This document shows positions 47,095 through 57,391 of a DNA stretch of 64,000 nt, piece by piece (within the stretch, counting starts at the first letter, position 1; each line of letters begins with the position of its first letter). The stretch spans positions 416,668,757 through 416,732,756 of the forward strand of contig NC_081415.1 of the NCBI RefSeq assembly GCF_030272615.1, written 5' to 3'. A program made the translations under genes and the position numbers. Under the pieces are notes generated by a model. It was not told the origin of the DNA and did not search any database. It worked only from the letters and a program-made list of their open reading frames with translations. Source of the DNA: Cryptomeria japonica. Taxonomy: Eukaryota > Streptophyta > Pinopsida > Cupressales > Cupressaceae.

Positions 47095-48170
47095 CCCGAA
47101 GAAATATGGTCTCATGAACGCCACGATTGCAGAACACACAAAAGATAAATTTGTTGAAAAGGCTTTACAAACTTTCAAGCAAATGTAATGGCACGTATAA
47201 TACCAAGTTCTGCAACCTTTGTCGGCACCCTGCTGTGCCAAAATGGGAGCTTTAGATTAGGGCATGGGAATCCATCATAGCATAACAGAATTCAAATTCT
47301 TGCCAGATATTTTGTAGGTGCAAATACTTAGTATACATGCATGCAAAATAAGTGAAAGCATAAACGAAGCCCATGAATTGTTTGACAAGATGTCTCAAAG
47401 AAATGTCATCTCAAGGAATGAAATGCAGTGTTGCAGAAAATGCACAAAATGGATTTGTTGAGAAGGAAATAGCATGGCAGATGAAGTCGTGAATGCAAGG
47501 CTTTTTGATTAAAGGACAAGACAAGAAGATGGAAAGGTGTTCTAATTCAGTTGGCAGATGTAAAACAAATTCATACCCAATGTACTGACATCTCACATGA
47601 TTAGCAGAAATAGGGGTTTTAGAAAATGGTTTAGACATCCATCTTGGCGTGATAGGAAGTTTTTGTCTGATGAATACAGAAGTGAAGACTTTATTTCCAA
47701 AGCATGCAAATATTACAATTGCTTCCAGCATGCTAATTACATCAAAATATGTGAAGTAAGTTTGTAAATGAGCAATATGAAGTGCATGTGAATATCGATG
47801 ATGGTGATAGGAAATATCCTCCTACATGTAGTAGTTAAGCAAATTGTCAAGTTGAAGAAAACTAACAACTTAATGGAGACTTTCTAGCAAGATATCACTC
47901 TTAATATACAAGGGATACTCGTAAAATAGCTTTTAAAGGATTCTGCTATATCACTGATGATACTTACACAAAGAAAGAGATGGTAACAATGGAGAAAAAT
48001 ATCTTGACCTTCATTTATCTTGAAATGACAATGTGTCATCTTTCAAAAATGAAATTGGTGAACAAAGCATGAGAAATATTTGATATAATGCCCAGAAGGG
48101 AGACAAAACACCATAAGCAGCAATGATTGCCGGAAATACACAAGATAGTTTAGAAACATTCCAAGTAAAT
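47095..48170 (+). pseudogene. Decayed pentatricopeptide-repeat (PPR) gene fragment
   Basis: With frameshifts and stops allowed, the plus strand gives a run of PLS-class PPR motifs: NATIAEHTKDKFVEKALQ then TFKQM; SATFVGTL; GMGIHHSITEFKFLPDI; SINEAHELFDKMSQRN, then VIS. Near 48040-48100 are KMKLVNKA and EIFDIMPRRE. Functional PPR proteins bind organelle RNA in mitochondria or chloroplasts. Here no frame is open for more than about 30 motif residues, so it is a relic. It is not associated with any transposon domain. No DYW or E domain is seen. Confidence 0.6.
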
Positions 48171-49018
48171 GCATTTGACTAGTACAATTGTAGATATCTT
48201 GGAAGTTATTCAAAGGATTCACATCTGTACAATGATTATTGTCTTAAAAGACTTCAAATGGAGCTTCCACCATAGATCTTTTATTGTTCTCTGCTGGTCA
48301 TAATGGAAAAATGTTTATGCCAACTTTATTGATACATGTGTCCATGTATGGTGGCCTCTTAACAGAACGTTTTATCATGAAAGAATCACAAATCATATTG
48401 TAGCTACTCATGATCACACTATTATATATGGTAATGCTGACAAAGAAATACTTATTACCTCAAATGAGAAATGGAAATTGGACATCACCATTCCTCTAAT
48501 TAGGACAAAAGTGGCATACATATCAATGATGGACTCATCTTAAAACATTAATAAAATTAGAACGGCATTTTTTATGAAGACTTATTTGGAGAAGTGGAAT
48601 GCATGAACACAATCACTGACATTGTTGAGAAGAGGTTTCAATGCACCATCCTCCGAGAATGTTACGGGTAAGAAAAGCATTGATGATGAAAACTTTGGTT
48701 TTAGGTCTTATATTGGTCCTTCAACCCTCAGCTTAGAGACCTGATGATCACGACACAGAGGAAGATTAGTGGCATTTGGAATGTTCTCGTAGAAAATCAG
48801 AAAAATGTAGTTCAAGTTGTTCATGATTGCAAGAAGACACATTGCCATTTCAACAAGGCCAACATCTTATTTTCTCTTTGATGTTATGGGCTTCAAATTT
48901 TATTTTATTTTGTAAAAGTAACTTGATTTCCAGGGAAATTATACAAATTTTAATTGGAAATAAAATTTGTTATTTTCTATCAGATAGTTGCTTAAGTAGT
49001 TACCGAGGTAGTTAGGAG
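48171..49018. other. No recognised feature
   Basis: The continuation beyond the PPR relic has short coding-like stretches (near 48560-48800), but I cannot assign any motif. The last bases, TTAGGAG at 49012-49018, are the left direct repeat flanking the next element. Confidence 0.4.
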
Positions 49019-49926
49019 TAGAGGTCCTAGACTCATCCCGAGCCGAGTGACCCTAGGCGAGTCCCAAGGGTCCAAACTTGGGCGAGTCCTGGTGAGTAGA
49101 GGGACTCGTGGAGTCGGTGAGTCCTTATGCCTAGACTCAGCCAAACTCAAAAAAAAATTAAAAATGACAAAAATGACAAAAAAGGACATTTTTTGATGTT
49201 TTTCTTTAAAAAAAAAATTGGGAGCATAGCCCTTGAACCCCCACTTCTGGCCCACGAGGAAACGCAAGTGGCACAGCTTCTATCATTGTTTTTTTTTCAC
49301 ATCTAACACCTTGTGTAGATCATTCAAGCTATGGATCATGTGTTTAGTGATGAGGACCTTGATTGGGTTGACCAAGCAAATAGAGAAGTTGAGGTTGTAG
49401 CCGTGGCAGAGGAGGAGGTAAGAGCACGAGTAGACACAGGCATAGTTGATGTTGTTGAGGGTGCCATGGAGCCACAAACAGAGACTATGGTTGTTAAATC
49501 ATCCAAGACCTACCTTAGACGCCTTCATAGGAGGGATGCAGGCTCCTTTGAACCATAGACTTGCAGATATTGTTTTGATATTTGTGTGGAACATTTGATG
49601 TCATGGATTTTATATTCCACGAGTTTTGTATAGATTTAACAATATTTGTATACCAAGTTTGCCATTTCCTTCAACTACAATTTGCATTTATACTTAGATG
49701 ATTGATGTATACTTGTGTATGTGATCAAATTAGCTTCTATTTGATGAAGTTATTGTGTCTTTAAGGTTTATTAAATAAAAGGTGCATGAAACAAGTTTTA
49801 AATCCTTAAAACTCTCTAAATTCCTTTGATTTTTCACTTTGTCGAGTCATGTCAAGTTTGTGCAGAGTTTTTCTGCCGAGTCCCAAGTCAAGTCACCCTT
49901 GTTGAGTCTGAGTCTTGTTTCTATCA
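49019..49926 (+). mobile_element. hAT-like deletion derivative (~0.9 kb)
   Basis: A 7-bp direct repeat TTAGGAG lies at 49012-49018 and 49927-49933 (7 of 8 if the adjacent base is counted). Both ends carry short CGAGTC/GACTCG-rich subterminal motifs, and the outermost bases are roughly inverted (TAGAGGTCCTAGACTCA against TAGAAACAAGACTCA). An 8-bp duplication and repeated subterminal motifs suit hAT elements. Only a short ORF remains inside. Confidence 0.5.
49331..49558 (+). pseudogene. Short acidic ORF inside the hAT-like element
   Basis: A 75-codon frame starts MDHVFSDEDLDWVD and ends RRDAGSFEP. The acidic, Ala/Glu-rich composition with a basic end is what I would expect of the tail of a transposase, after the dimerisation domain. 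The dimerisation motif itself is not present, so the assignment rests on context. Confidence 0.35.
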
Positions 49927-49933
49927 TTAGGAG

Positions 49934-51952
49934 ATAGTTATGAAATGGCTATGAGTTATTTATTAAGAGTCGTCTATATATACAAGGCTAATTCAAATGT
50001 AAAGGACTCATAGATAGGGGGAAACTCTAGAGAAATTCTTAAGACACTTTGATGACTTTTGTGTTTACACCTTGTATAGAAGGGTCTTGAGATTGTATAA
50101 TTTCATGGAAATAATAAAAAAATACATTTAACTCATATGTTCTAGATGTACTTCCAAGTTATTACATATTTTCCGTACGTCAAATTAGTGATACCTATTT
50201 TCTCTATGTATATCAATTGTCATCTATTATTGAAATGCTTATAATCCATAAAATTGATATGATGAAACACAATCAAACTTTGGTATCTTGGTTTGAATGT
50301 GTTGAAGTTACTCATCTATTTGTATGTTGAGATTTGTCACTCTTCTTTCATCACCATTGCATATCAAAATGTACTTTATTGTAAGAACACCTTTGTTATT
50401 ATCAATCTTGAAATCTTATTTGGTAATCATATGTTTGCCAATAGGGTTTCTATTATTCAATTTTATCTTCTCTTTATTGTACTTTCAAGTTAAGTGTACA
50501 CAACCCTAAAAAACCCATCATACGAGGGAGCCACCCCTCTCACACGCAAAGGAAGATTGTTATTCAGTAGCAATCTCTCCAAATATTGGGACATTTGTCG
50601 CTACCTATTGGTTAGGTTACTTTGAAATCTACAATGACTAATTTGTTTACCAACACAATCTTAGTGTAGTTAATTAAATATACCTCAATATTACACCCAA
50701 TTAGCAAGAATGGTCAGCATGCATCAAACCTGAAAATTGGCTATGCAAGAGATACCAATAATGAAAAATGATAATCGCACTCGGTCGGATGACCTACTAA
50801 AAATACACACTCCCTCCAAGAATCTTGGACACCACACCAAAAGCCAAAAACATTAGGAAGTGTTGTATGCCAATTGCAATGCAAAAGAACTTGGAAAATG
50901 GGAACACTACAATTGACAATGATCCTATCCCCAACACACGTGTTCAAAAAACCAATGGTAACAAGAGTAAAAAGAAAAAAGTGAATACCCTTGAGCAAAT
51001 TTTACTTTCCCTCAAAAATTGATGTTGGCACATGATCTTATACCAAAAAAATCTAATTATGCTAGCCTTGATATTGGCATGACCTCCTTGCTTCATACTC
51101 TTAGAAGGAGAGTTGATAACTTCTCACAAAAGATTATACAAGGGCTACTTATGGGGTGAGATAGTATGCTCAATTGGCTAAAGTTTCTAATGCTACTAGA
51201 GGGAAGAGGTGCCCCTACTAATAAGGATGAAGTTCAAAAAGGTGATGAGAATGTGTAAGAAATACAATTATATTCCCCCTTTAACTCTCCCTGGAAGATC
51301 CTATTTGAAGATGAAGGGGGTTTTTAATCCGTCCTTCATGATCCTAGACACTATTTCCCTTTCTCCTGCTAATACGACCAAGGAAGATGAGGAGAATGGA
51401 GAACTTGAAAGGGATAATGTTGCCTTCAAGGACTTCAATTGCAATGATGAAAGAATTGAAATAATTGGTAAACTAGATAGTATTCTCCTTTGAAAGAGCT
51501 TAGTGGGAAAGACAAAATTTGTGACAAGAGCTTTCCAAAACAAAGTGGTGAAAATTAAGCGACTATATATGATCTTATCAAAATAAAAGATGAAATAATG
51601 AAAAATGTTGTTCTAAGGGTCGTCATTCTTAAGAGTAAGCTTAAGAAATGGAATCTTATTCAAGAAAAAAGATAAGACTTCCAAGAAGCTTTAAAAGATT
51701 GGTTCACAGATCAATACAGGTGCTGGAAAATGAGAGGACGAGCTTAATACTATCTAAATTTGAAAAACCCTAGTTACTCAATACAAGGTGTGAGTTTTTG
51801 TTCACTAGTGCTTCCCGTGTATGTCTATTTGTGTTGTTTCATGTTTTGTTTATAAAGACCGACACCCTTTCCCAACTTACCTAATAAAAAACATTAGAGT
51901 TTCATCTACAAGGATGTTCTGTATATTACTTCAAATCATTACTCGTAAAGTG
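49934..51952. other. Intergenic DNA, no supportable gene
   Basis: Short frames near 50825-51493 include a Lys-rich stretch and QILLSLKN, but no recognisable domain. They may be remnants of a retroelement. Confidence 0.4.
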
Positions 51953-52571
51953 CTTTCCAACCCCTAATAACTTTCTAGTTTAATCATCTGTTTTTTATAC
52001 CCTGGCAGTTCTCAAAATTAAGAATATGAAAGTCCCATTGAGTAATATGTGAGATATAATAGAAAAGCACATAATCCATACTCCCGAGCATAAGCAGCGC
52101 CAAATTGGCCATAAATATACTTTCCAACCCCTACTAACTTTCTAGTTTAATCATCTATTGAGTAATATGTGAGATATAATAGAAAAGCACATAATCCATA
52201 CTCCCGAGCATAAGCAGCGCCAAATTGGCCATAAATATACTTTCCAACCCCTACTAACTTTCTAGTTTAATCATCTGTTTTTTATACCCTGGCAGTTCTC
52301 AAAATTAAGAATATGAATGAGTCCCATTGAGTAATATGTGAGATATAATAGAAAAGCACATATTCCATACTCCCGAGCATAAGCAGCGCCAAATTGGCCA
52401 TAAATATACTTTCCAACCCCTACTAACTTTCTAGTTTAATCATCTGTTTTTTATACCCTGGCAGTTCTCAAAATTAAGAATATGAATGAGTCCCATTGAG
52501 TAATATGTGAGATATAATAGAAAAGCACATATTCCATACTCCCGAGCATAAGCAGCGCCAAATTGGCCATA
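51953..52571. repeat. Four-unit tandem array (~167 bp period)
   Basis: Units are 51953-52119 (167 bp), 52120-52239 (120 bp), 52240-52408 (169 bp) and 52409-52571 (163 bp). Each starts CTTTCCAACCCCTA. The second has a ~47-bp internal deletion. Units 1 and 2 share CACATAATCC; units 3 and 4 share CACATATTCC and a 2-bp insertion (GAATGAGTCCC). Near-identity indicates recent amplification. It lies ~650 bp beyond the stop of the RPN12 gene. Confidence 0.95.
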
Positions 52572-53221
52572 TTTGTAGTAAGGGCACAACTTTTAACACA
52601 TTTGTGCTAAAAGCATATTTTTCTCAATTACGTTCACCTCTTTAGAGGTCAGAAGAAAAATACATGTTATGTTACAAGTAAAATTCCCTGTTTATGCTCA
52701 AAAAATAACGAGATGAATGCTCATTTTAAACAAAAATATGATTCCAAATAAGCAGAAAATGTTTCAAAAATGTTGGGCAAAATACGATACATGAAAAAAA
52801 CCTGTTAGCCAAGTGAGGTGACCGAGATTTTGTTCAAACTTCCATTAAAAAAGAGAAATCCATCGATGATCTTAGAGAAGCAGTATTGTCTGTGTTAAAG
52901 CAATCTAGCTCCATCAAAATTGACATAACCTGGGAGTTGTGCACTACCCATCAAATTAAACAAAACTTGTTTTAAGCATATAAAATGATCTAATCAGAAC
53001 ACAATTTCTTTAAAACAATTATGCTCTTAAAGAAATTGCAGAAAGGTAGAACTGTGCTTCAAACAGATGTCATTGTAAATCAACTTGAGATACAAACAGT
53101 ATCTCATTACACAAGAAGCAAGTGATTTTTCTGTCAAATCTTAAAAATGCCGACGTTTATAAAACTCGATTAAAATAAATAATGAAGAGCCCATGTGTTA
53201 AACTGCTTGATTAGATTGGTC

Positions 53222-53362
53222 CTACACAATCCGTTCCAGTTCTCTTGCATATCCCAGTGTTTGATTTATGAGCTGCAATGAAGGGATTTCTTTACATGGA
53301 GCAGACTCTTTCACCTTTTGAAAATATACAGAGTCATTTCTTATCTCCCACTCAGGATGCTC
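53222..53362 (-). CDS. RPN12A: RPN12 terminal exon
   Basis: The 141-bp exon follows a TTTGTGTAG acceptor. It encodes EHPEWEIRNDSVYFQKVKES, APCKEIPSLQ and the C-terminal helix to ELERIV, then TAG (53222-53224). The reading is very close to the C-terminus of plant RPN12, so purifying selection looks likely. Confidence 0.95.
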   Translation of the reverse strand, partial: EHPEWEIRNDSVYFQKVKESAPCKEIPSLQLINQTLGYARELERIV

Positions 53363-56073
53363 CTACACAAAGAAAGAATCAACATAATTTAGTATGCTTC
53401 TCACAAAGTATTTCCAAGATCATCTGTCTAAGCATTCATCGTTGTCTCATTCAGAAGAAAAATAAAACATTGATGGGCAGAAGTTGCAGTTCAAGAGACA
53501 CCAACTATCAACAATTGAGAGAAACTACAAATATTTTGAAGAAAAATATATGATCGTTTAAAATATCAAGTCATATCTACAGGGATGATAAACACATTAA
53601 AGCAATATCACTAAAAATAATGCAAGCCACCCAATGGCAAACATGTAATAACCAAAAGCTTCATGGTATAAGAAAGTATGTCTCCTGCAGATCAGTTTAC
53701 ATGAGGGAAAGCAAGATGTGATACTGCCTTCTACCTTTCAGAAAGAAGGATAATCTCAAATATTGAGAATATTTTATTGGAAAATGCAGGAAAGAAGGAA
53801 AAGGGAAAATGTCCTCCGAATATGTATTATTTACTTTTTTAGATAATATCAGCCAGTTAGTCATAGACAATTCAACTCTATCCCTAAAATATTAAACTCT
53901 TCTCCTAGCAAATGAGATTTTGAAGTCTTAAATATATCTAAAATTCTAGGCATACTTCTCTGACATATTCCTCCAATTCCTCATCAGAAGTGAACATCAA
54001 GATTTGCTTGGCATGTTGTAGCGATAAATAGTCATATGCCTTCTCACTGCAACCTGCAATTTCATCTCTGCGTTAAAAGAAACATAAAATCCATTAGAAC
54101 TTACTAAACAAAGATGTCAACCATTAAAAGGTATTGAGCATCGAAACATATCATAATGGAAATATATCTATATTTGGGAACAGTGCATATTCTACATCAT
54201 TAATCTAAAGAACATAGGCATTAATAAAAGAAGGCAATACAGAAATTTAATGCATAAGCTTGTATAATAACCAAGCATGTTTCTTTATGTTTTTAAACTC
54301 TGAAAGTTACTCTCTCAAGGAACAGACAGCTAGTAAGGAAGAAAGGGAAAATTCCACGTTTCCAGGATGTGGGTGGTTAACAGTTAACACTTCACATACC
54401 ATGAAAATATAAAAGAGATGTATAAACTTTTGTCTGTAGCATGCTTATTTTCTCTAAAAATCCTCTTTTATTTATATACTGAGAGATGACATACATAATT
54501 ATGGCTTCTATCTATAGTTGAGAACACTGCATATTCTACATACTTAATGTACAAAACATATGGCATTAACAGAAGAAGATCACAAAAACTTAATTCATAT
54601 GCTTGTCTAATAACCAAGCATGTTCATTTGTGTTTCTGAACAGCGAAAAGTCAATCTTTATCAAGTACAGACATTCACAAAGGAAGAAATGGAAAATTCC
54701 ATGTTCTAAGTCCTGGAAAGTTTAACTTCGCATACCATGAAAGTGAAAAAGAGATGTATAAAAAAATCTCTGTAGCAAGCTTATTTTATCTTTATAACCT
54801 CTTTTATTTATTTCAATTTTTAGTAATGGAGGCATAAATACATCCAAAAACAAGTAAAGACCATTCAATATTCATAAAGGCATGCTGCATAACCTATGAT
54901 ATCAGGAAAAGAGAACTTCAATTTATCAATCAAATTGTAGAAGAATGAGCCCATGGAAATGTCGTCATACCAAGTTATCAACAACATCAGGAGCGGAAAA
55001 TGATTAGTAGCTGGCAAATTTCAAGAAGCTGGGGATATTACTATATAGACGTCAAAATCAATATGTCCAGCTTGCTCCATAGATGAATATGTTTTACCCT
55101 GACAGCCTCCACTAATATACTGACTACATTGCTAGTTTGCAACTCATTAAGAGTTTAGTATTGAATAGACAGATACATCGCAACTCATTACCAAAAACAT
55201 TAGGACTAATTATAGGTAAATACTAAATTGTAGAAAATTTCTCTAGCATAAAGAAAAGTCATCATATGCATCTGCATCTAAATATTGACAGAAAGTAAAC
55301 TCAATTTTGTAGTTGTTTATAGAAGTAACAATTGCAGCTTATTCTGACACCTTTGAAGGAAGTCTATCAGTCTTCTGGTTTCTGCATACCTAGGTTCTTT
55401 GCATATGTATACATGCCAGCTGCCACAAAATGCTACTCTTAAACTTTATCTCATGCTCAAATTTAAAGAAAGAATAATAGGAGAGAGAAAAAATAGTTCA
55501 GAAATATTTTAAACATTCACTTCCACGCAAAGATGAACATAGGTAAAGATTTGTTCAAATTTTGAAAGGGGCGGTGATGGAAGAAATTGGGTAAGTGTGG
55601 CCTGCATCAATGTTTATCTTGTTTCCTTGACAGAGTTACCAAAACCATGAACAGTGCAAGCTTATGAGTTTTCTTTTGCTGTAAAGTTTCACCCCTTTTT
55701 CAACACAGGTATGAGAATGGAAAATCATGTTAAAAGATCAAAGAGAGTGTATGCTAAAGAAAATTACTGATACATGATAACATAGATATATATATATATA
55801 TGCATATACCTGACAGTCTTAGCAAGAAGATCCATGAAATATACATAGGTTTCATGTGGGACAGCCTGTCTTGCACTTAGAACACGGTTATATGCACCTT
55901 CCATGAAAGATTGTTCTAATTCAACAGCATGCCTAATGCATGCATTATCAAGAGCCTCAGGTGACAGTAGCTCAAGCTCTGTGTGAAATTCAGCAATCCT
56001 GTTCTGAACCAGTAGGCGAAGTAGATTAAGCCCCAGAATTGGGAACTCCTCAGTAGATGGCAGAAGAATGCCT
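53222..56073 (-). CDS. RPN12A: 26S proteasome regulatory subunit RPN12 (PSMD8), last three exons
   Basis: RPN12 is a PCI-domain subunit of the 19S lid. Its incorporation completes the lid, and its C-terminal helix contributes to the lid helical bundle and lid-base joining, in nucleus and cytosol. Exons on the minus strand are 56073-55810, 54067-53956 and 53362-53222. Spliced, they encode about 171 residues ending QLINQTLGYARELERIV and TAG. Family blocks seen are LGLNLLRLLVQNRIAEFHTE, HAVELEQSFMEGAYNRVLSA, YVYFMDLLAKT and EHPEWEI. Introns have GT/AG ends and sizes of 1742 bp (phase 2) and 593 bp (phase 0). No stop or shift is present. The first ~100 or more residues (upstream exons) are not in the window: the sequence upstream of 56073 is intron and then copia DNA to the right edge. 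The gene is either intact with a very long intron, or truncated. Confidence 0.93.
53956..54067 (-). CDS. RPN12A: RPN12 internal exon
   Basis: The 112-bp exon encodes DEIAGCSEKAYDYLSLQHAK, followed by QILMF and DEELEEYVRE. The acceptor is AACGCAG and the donor is GAA/GTATGCC. This is the conserved region where other plants have YDYISISDARQML. Confidence 0.93.
54167..54814 (-). repeat. Diverged tandem duplication inside the RPN12 intron
   Basis: Copies at 54167-54476 and 54511-54814 are collinear (GCATATTCTACAT, TAATAACCAAGCATGTT, CATACCATGAAA, AAAGAGATGTATAAA shared), with many substitutions. No coding content. Confidence 0.8.
55810..56073 (-). CDS. RPN12A: RPN12 internal exon (PCI core)
   Basis: The 264-bp exon begins after a TTTGATACAG acceptor and ends GTCAG before GTATATGC. 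It encodes LLPSTEEFPILGLNLL through MDLLAKTV. The last two bases (AG) combine with the first A of the next exon to make Arg. An AT microsatellite lies in the intron only ~10 bp from the donor. Confidence 0.95.
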
Positions 56074-56518
56074 CTGTATCAAATCAAAGAATGAAAATAA
56101 GCAACTGAGTGATCGAGAACACAGACCAAACATGACTGTATTATCAAGATGGACATCAAAGTAAGCATACACACAGTTCTCCATAGAAACAGAAGCAGAA
56201 AATGTTATATAAAATTGTAACAATTCTGAAGTTCTCGTTCATATAATAGACAAAAGCTAGAGTAAAATCATAAAATGTGCAAACAAATGATCTACTTTTG
56301 GAGAAACATTCAGAGCATCATATGCACCAAAAACACTTCATACTAACCCAGAACAGCCAATCAACAAATATATTCTTACTACAAAACAACAATAAAAAGT
56401 GAAACAACTTAAACGAACTGCAAGTAATGATCTCGGAGACAAAACACCAGATAATGGTATTTAATATATAACATAAACTAAATTTTAATTCAGATAATTT
56501 ATTTCCCTGGGTTCATCT

Positions 56519-56640
56519 TATTAGAATATTTAATTATATTTTAGTCACCTATATTTAGTTCCTTGTTTAATGGTCATTTAGTTCTGCTATTTCTGTGGAC
56601 GTTGAGATTTTTGCTCTTTTTTGGCACCATTTATGCTGTT
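56519..56640 (+). repeat. Inverted copia LTR start and leader fragment (foldback)
   Basis: 56519-56575 is the exact reverse complement of 57319-57375 (57 bp, no mismatch), including a shared terminal TA where the related LTR has CA. The following ~65 bp are leader sequence in plus sense, then the sequence flips into minus-sense leader. Confidence 0.85.
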
Positions 56641-57084
56641 TATAAATTCCGAGGCAAATTTGCTGGCACAAAATTCGGGGTGCGGAAAACGAGTCACCCA
56701 GAAAAATCTGAGACCAACCTAAAAAAGCTCTCGAAAAACCCACCAAGAATCTGAAAACAGAATGCAAATCCGACGGCTAAAAAATAGAGGCACGGAAAAC
56801 GATGCACCCAGAAAAATCTGACGATGACCCAGTTGAGGTCTCAAAAAACCCACCAAGAATCTTCAACCAGAATAAAATTTCGACTTGAACTGAAGGGTCA
56901 AAACCCTAATCGAAAATTGCAGAAACCCTAAGAAAATTTTCAACCTGCAAAAAAAAATCTGCTCAGGAAGAGAAAAAAAAATCTGCTCTTTTTAAAAAAA
57001 AAAAATAGTTTTAAAAAAAATCTCTTCGATATAAACTTCGAAAAATTTTAATAACAAAAAATTTCGAAATTTTTAATTTCCATG
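56641..57084 (-). other. Copia untranslated leader (copy 1)
   Basis: Non-coding leader downstream of the primer site, also found at 61079-61532 (plus sense) and 62941-63583. Conserved blocks include GATTCTTGGTGGGTTTTT and GACCCTTCAGTTCAAGTCG. The same repeated units (GATTCTTGGTGGGTTTTTCGAGA) occur twice within each leader. Confidence 0.75.
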
Positions 57085-57095
57085 CTCTGATACCA
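57085..57095 (-). other. Primer binding site (copy 1)
   Basis: The minus strand reads TGGTATCAGAG, immediately after the LTR end ...TTTTTCA. Confidence 0.85.
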
Positions 57096-57375
57096 TGAAA
57101 AATAAATTGAATGAATGATTCAATAATCGGATGATTACATTGAACGATATACACACGTATATATAGAGGTTACAAGACGATGTTCTATAATTAGAACATA
57201 ACGTTAAAGTAAAAGATTAAAGAGCTAAAAGCTAAATTAAGCTTAGAAGCTAATTAACTAAAAAGAAAAAGCTAAATGCTAAATAAAGCTTAAAAGCTAA
57301 TTAACTAAAACGCTAAAAGACCATTAAACAAGGAACTAAATATAGGTGACTAAAATATAATTAAATATTCTAATA
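57096..57375 (-). repeat. Short copia LTR (280 bp)
   Basis: On the minus strand it runs from TATTAGAATATT to TTTATTTTTCA. The start is probably a mutated TGTTA; the related LTR at 61533-61809 keeps TGTTAAAA. It contains ACACGTATATATAG, a TATA-like promoter core in reverse. Confidence 0.85.
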
Positions 57376-57391
57376 CCCTCCCTTAATGGTC
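57376..57391 (-). other. Polypurine tract (element 1)
   Basis: The minus strand reads GACCATTAAGGGAGGG directly before the LTR start. The second element has GACCATTAGGGAGGG at 61810-61824. Confidence 0.8.

Noticed and set aside
53278-53553. Plus-strand 91-codon frame
   Set aside because: It overlaps the terminal exon of RPN12 on the opposite strand and is a shadow of it.
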